From contig SFEP01000001.1 in NCBI GenBank assembly GCA_004557185.1, positions 1-64,000 of the forward strand: a stretch of DNA of 64,000 nucleotides, given 5' to 3'. This DNA is from Bacteroidales bacterium. Lineage in GTDB: Bacteria > Bacteroidota > Bacteroidia > Bacteroidales > Bacteroidaceae. A program made the position numbers and the translations under genes. Below the pieces are notes generated by a model that searched no databases, was not told where the DNA came from, and was given only the letters and a program-made list of their open reading frames with translations. Positions within the stretch are counted from its first letter, which is position 1. The number at the start of each line of letters is the position of its first letter. Positions 62,356-64,000 of the stretch are shown in pieces.

Positions 62356-62919
62356 TTACGTTTTCTTGACACTCCAGCCAAAGGTGCCGATGAGTTCGCC
62401 CAAGGCGTAGTAGCCGCCGTGCAGATAGACCAGCGGGTGGCTGCGCTCAAGATGCCATTTTCCCTGCTCGTCGAGGAAGCGTTCGTCGGCCTGCACGCCG
62501 AGCACCTGACTGATGAACATGTCGTGCGAGCCGAGGTGCACGATTTCCTGCACGCGGCATTCTATGCTCAGCGGCGACTCCTGCACGATGGGAGCCTGCA
62601 CGTGGAGGGCGGGGGCCGGCGTGAGTTGCATTTCGTGGAACTTGCGGTAGTCGCGCCCTGAACGCACGCCGCACCAGTCGGTGGCGCGGGCCATGGACTC
62701 AGTGGTGAGGTTGATGACGTACTCCATACTCTGCTTGATGAGCTCGTAGGAGTGGCGTTCGGGCCGCACGGAGATGTAGCACATGGCAGGGTTGGTGCAA
62801 AGCGTGCCCGTCCAGGCTACGGTGAAGAGATTGTAGTCCTGCGGCGTGCTGCCACACGAGATGAGGGCTGCGGGCAGGGGATAGATCATGGTGCCCGGCT
62901 TCCAGGAAAGTTTGGCCAA
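62356..62919 (-). CDS. Flavin reductase family protein
   Basis: 187 residues. FMN-binding split barrel of the flavin reductase (DIM6/NTAB) family: PLPAALISCGSTPQDYNLFTVAWTGTLCTNPAMCYISVRPERHS, seen as NLFTVAWTGTLCTNPAM and CYISVRPERHSYELI, then FVINL-like YVINLTTE. It probably carries FMN and reduces flavin or a small metal or redox substrate; not further resolvable. Follows pyrI in the same direction, 97 bp away. Confidence 0.88.
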   Translation of the reverse strand: MAKLSWKPGTMIYPLPAALISCGSTPQDYNLFTVAWTGTLCTNPAMCYISVRPERHSYELIKQSMEYVINLTTESMARATDWCGVRSGRDYRKFHEMQLTPAPALHVQAPIVQESPLSIECRVQEIVHLGSHDMFISQVLGVQADERFLDEQGKWHLERSHPLVYLHGGYYALGELIGTFGWSVKKT

Positions 62920-63016
62920 GGGATAGGGGATTGAAAGTGAGGTGAAGACTCATGCCTGCGCAGTAATGGCGGCATGAACCTGAAGAAGAGGGGCACGGAA
63001 AAGGGTGCCAAAGGCG

Positions 63017-63475
63017 TCAGCAAATCTTGACGTGGTCAAGGCTCTGTTCCTTCTGGCAATATTTACACTGTATGACGCCCTGCTGCCGTTCGCTCAGGGT
63101 GAAGTGCGTGGCCATGGGCTCGTTGTTGGTGATGCACTTGGGGTTGGCGCATTTCACAATGCCCACAATGTCGTGGGGCAGGGTGACGCATTTCTTCTCC
63201 ACCACTTCGTAGTCCTTGATGATGCAGAGGGTGACGTTGGGTGCTACGACGGAGAGCGTGTTGAGTTCGGCATCGGTGAAGAATTTGTCGGAAACCTTGA
63301 TGATGCTCTTGCGTCCCATCTTTTTGCTCTGCAGGTTGTAGCCCACCATGACGGATGAGTTGCGCACATCCTCCAGATGGAGCAGACGGACTACCTGAAA
63401 GAGTTTGGAGGAGGGAATATGGTCGATGACGGTGCCGTTTTCGATGGCGGCCACCATGAGTGCTTCGCGTTTCAT
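63017..63475 (-). CDS. pyrI: Aspartate carbamoyltransferase regulatory chain
   Basis: 152 residues from the ATG at 63475. N-terminal nucleotide-binding domain ([25 protein letters not shown], here as [14 protein letters not shown]) with [17 protein letters not shown]. The C-terminal zinc domain has CANPKC and CKYC. It binds CTP and ATP and holds the catalytic trimers together. It starts 36 bp after pyrB, so this organism has the allosteric class B enzyme. Confidence 0.97.
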   Translation of the reverse strand: MKREALMVAAIENGTVIDHIPSSKLFQVVRLLHLEDVRNSSVMVGYNLQSKKMGRKSIIKVSDKFFTDAELNTLSVVAPNVTLCIIKDYEVVEKKCVTLPHDIVGIVKCANPKCITNNEPMATHFTLSERQQGVIQCKYCQKEQSLDHVKIC

Positions 63476-63511
63476 GTGTAGGGATTATGCGTGTTGAGGG
63501 TTGAGGGGCTG

Positions 63512-64000
63512 CTATTGGGCAATGTTGTCGAGTGTGATGTCGAGAACGTCGCAAATGATGGCCTGGCGGGCATAGAGTCCGTTGCGTGCCTGCTCGAAGT
63601 AGTAGGCGTGGGGATTGTCGTCGACATCATAGGCTATCTCGTTGACGCGCGGCAGTGGGTGGAGTATCTTCATGTTTTCCTTGGCCGTGCGCAGCATGTC
63701 GGCCTTGAGGATGTAGACGTCCTTCACCCGCTCGTATTCCATGAGGTCGGTGAAGCGCTCCCGCTGCACACGGGTCATGTAGAGAATGTCGGCCTGGTCG
63801 ATTTCTTCGGGGCCGAACTCCTCGTGTTCCTCAAAGCGAATGCCGTGCTCGCGGCAGTAGATTTTGTACTCCTCGGGCATGCTCAGTTCGCGCGGCGCAA
63901 TGAAGTGGAAGGTGGGATTGAAGTGGCGCATGGCCATAAGCAGGGAGTGCACGGTGCGGCCATATTTGAGGTCGCCCACAAGGGTGATGTGCAGGTTGTC
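63512..64000 (-). CDS. pyrB: Aspartate carbamoyltransferase catalytic chain (cut by window end)
   Basis: The last 162 residues are visible; the gene continues past 64000. It catalyses carbamoyl-aspartate formation, the first committed step in pyrimidine synthesis. Seen are [63 protein letters not shown] (as HPLPRVNEI and [14 protein letters not shown]), all family signatures for the aspartate-binding half. First known gene of the pyrB-pyrI pair. Confidence 0.96.
   Translation of the reverse strand, partial: DNLHITLVGDLKYGRTVHSLLMAMRHFNPTFHFIAPRELSMPEEYKIYCREHGIRFEEHEEFGPEEIDQADILYMTRVQRERFTDLMEYERVKDVYILKADMLRTAKENMKILHPLPRVNEIAYDVDDNPHAYYFEQARNGLYARQAIICDVLDITLDNIAQ

Overview
This window is chromosomal DNA from a GC-rich member of the Bacteroidales, most likely a Prevotella-like organism. 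I base this on several things seen in the sequence. Many upstream regions carry the Bacteroidetes promoter signature TAnnTTTG, and most starts lack a strong Shine-Dalgarno. The gene set is typical of the phylum: PorQ of the type IX secretion system (T9SS), DUF4270, DUF4468 and DUF4494 proteins, a BACON/M60 peptidase, a Bacteroidetes-type TonB and an extended Rho. The order ftsY-rimO-HU-HU and porQ next to cmk and ispH also fits the group. The genus is an inference. I see no phage, plasmid, insertion sequence or CRISPR array.

Layout. 1-5.1 kb: tandem paralogous lipoproteins on the minus strand, one frameshifted by a 55-bp deletion. 5.9-13.2 kb: a glycosyltransferase, YjbQ, panC/panD, a GT5 starch-synthase domain, DUF4270 and a nucleotidyltransferase. 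13.6-19.1 kb: a secreted LRR protein plus M60 peptidase operon, then a ROK sugar kinase. 19.4-22.2 kb: rpsF-rpsR-rplI, truA and DUF4468. 22.8-27 kb: ftsY, rimO, HU and an HU-transmembrane-LysM fusion, all on the minus strand. 27.2-32 kb: four tRNAs (Cys, Asp, two Phe), GNAT, GT2, recR, rpsP and a Sel1 remnant. 32.2-37.6 kb: an AraC regulator, a TPP riboswitch with thiS-thiG-thiH-thiF, and ndk. 38.2-47.1 kb: tatD, a polyprenyl synthase, cmk, porQ, tonB, ispH, rarA and an ABC-F ATPase. 47.7-53.6 kb: rho, YggS, DUF4494, an EFR1 ferredoxin and ispE. 53.8-64 kb: a helicase-associated mini-protein, a GH20 hexosaminidase, a C69 dipeptidase, nadC, glyA, a flavin reductase, pyrI and pyrB (cut by the window end).

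The most unusual signal is in the gaps between genes. Six intergenic arrays each consist of exactly four contiguous 22-bp palindromic units (88 bp). They fall into two sequence families that share the same architecture but not the same sequence: family A at about 5.5, 22.4, 33.4 and 49.9 kb, family B at about 37.9 and 58.0 kb. All lie 175-276 bp beyond the stop codon of a gene, usually past a terminator hairpin. They have no spacers, are not CRISPRs and do not encode protein. They look like an interspersed structured-repeat or protein-binding system of fixed copy number. Promoters, terminators, the riboswitch and a recurrent AT-rich TATATA...GGAG intergenic motif are listed below.
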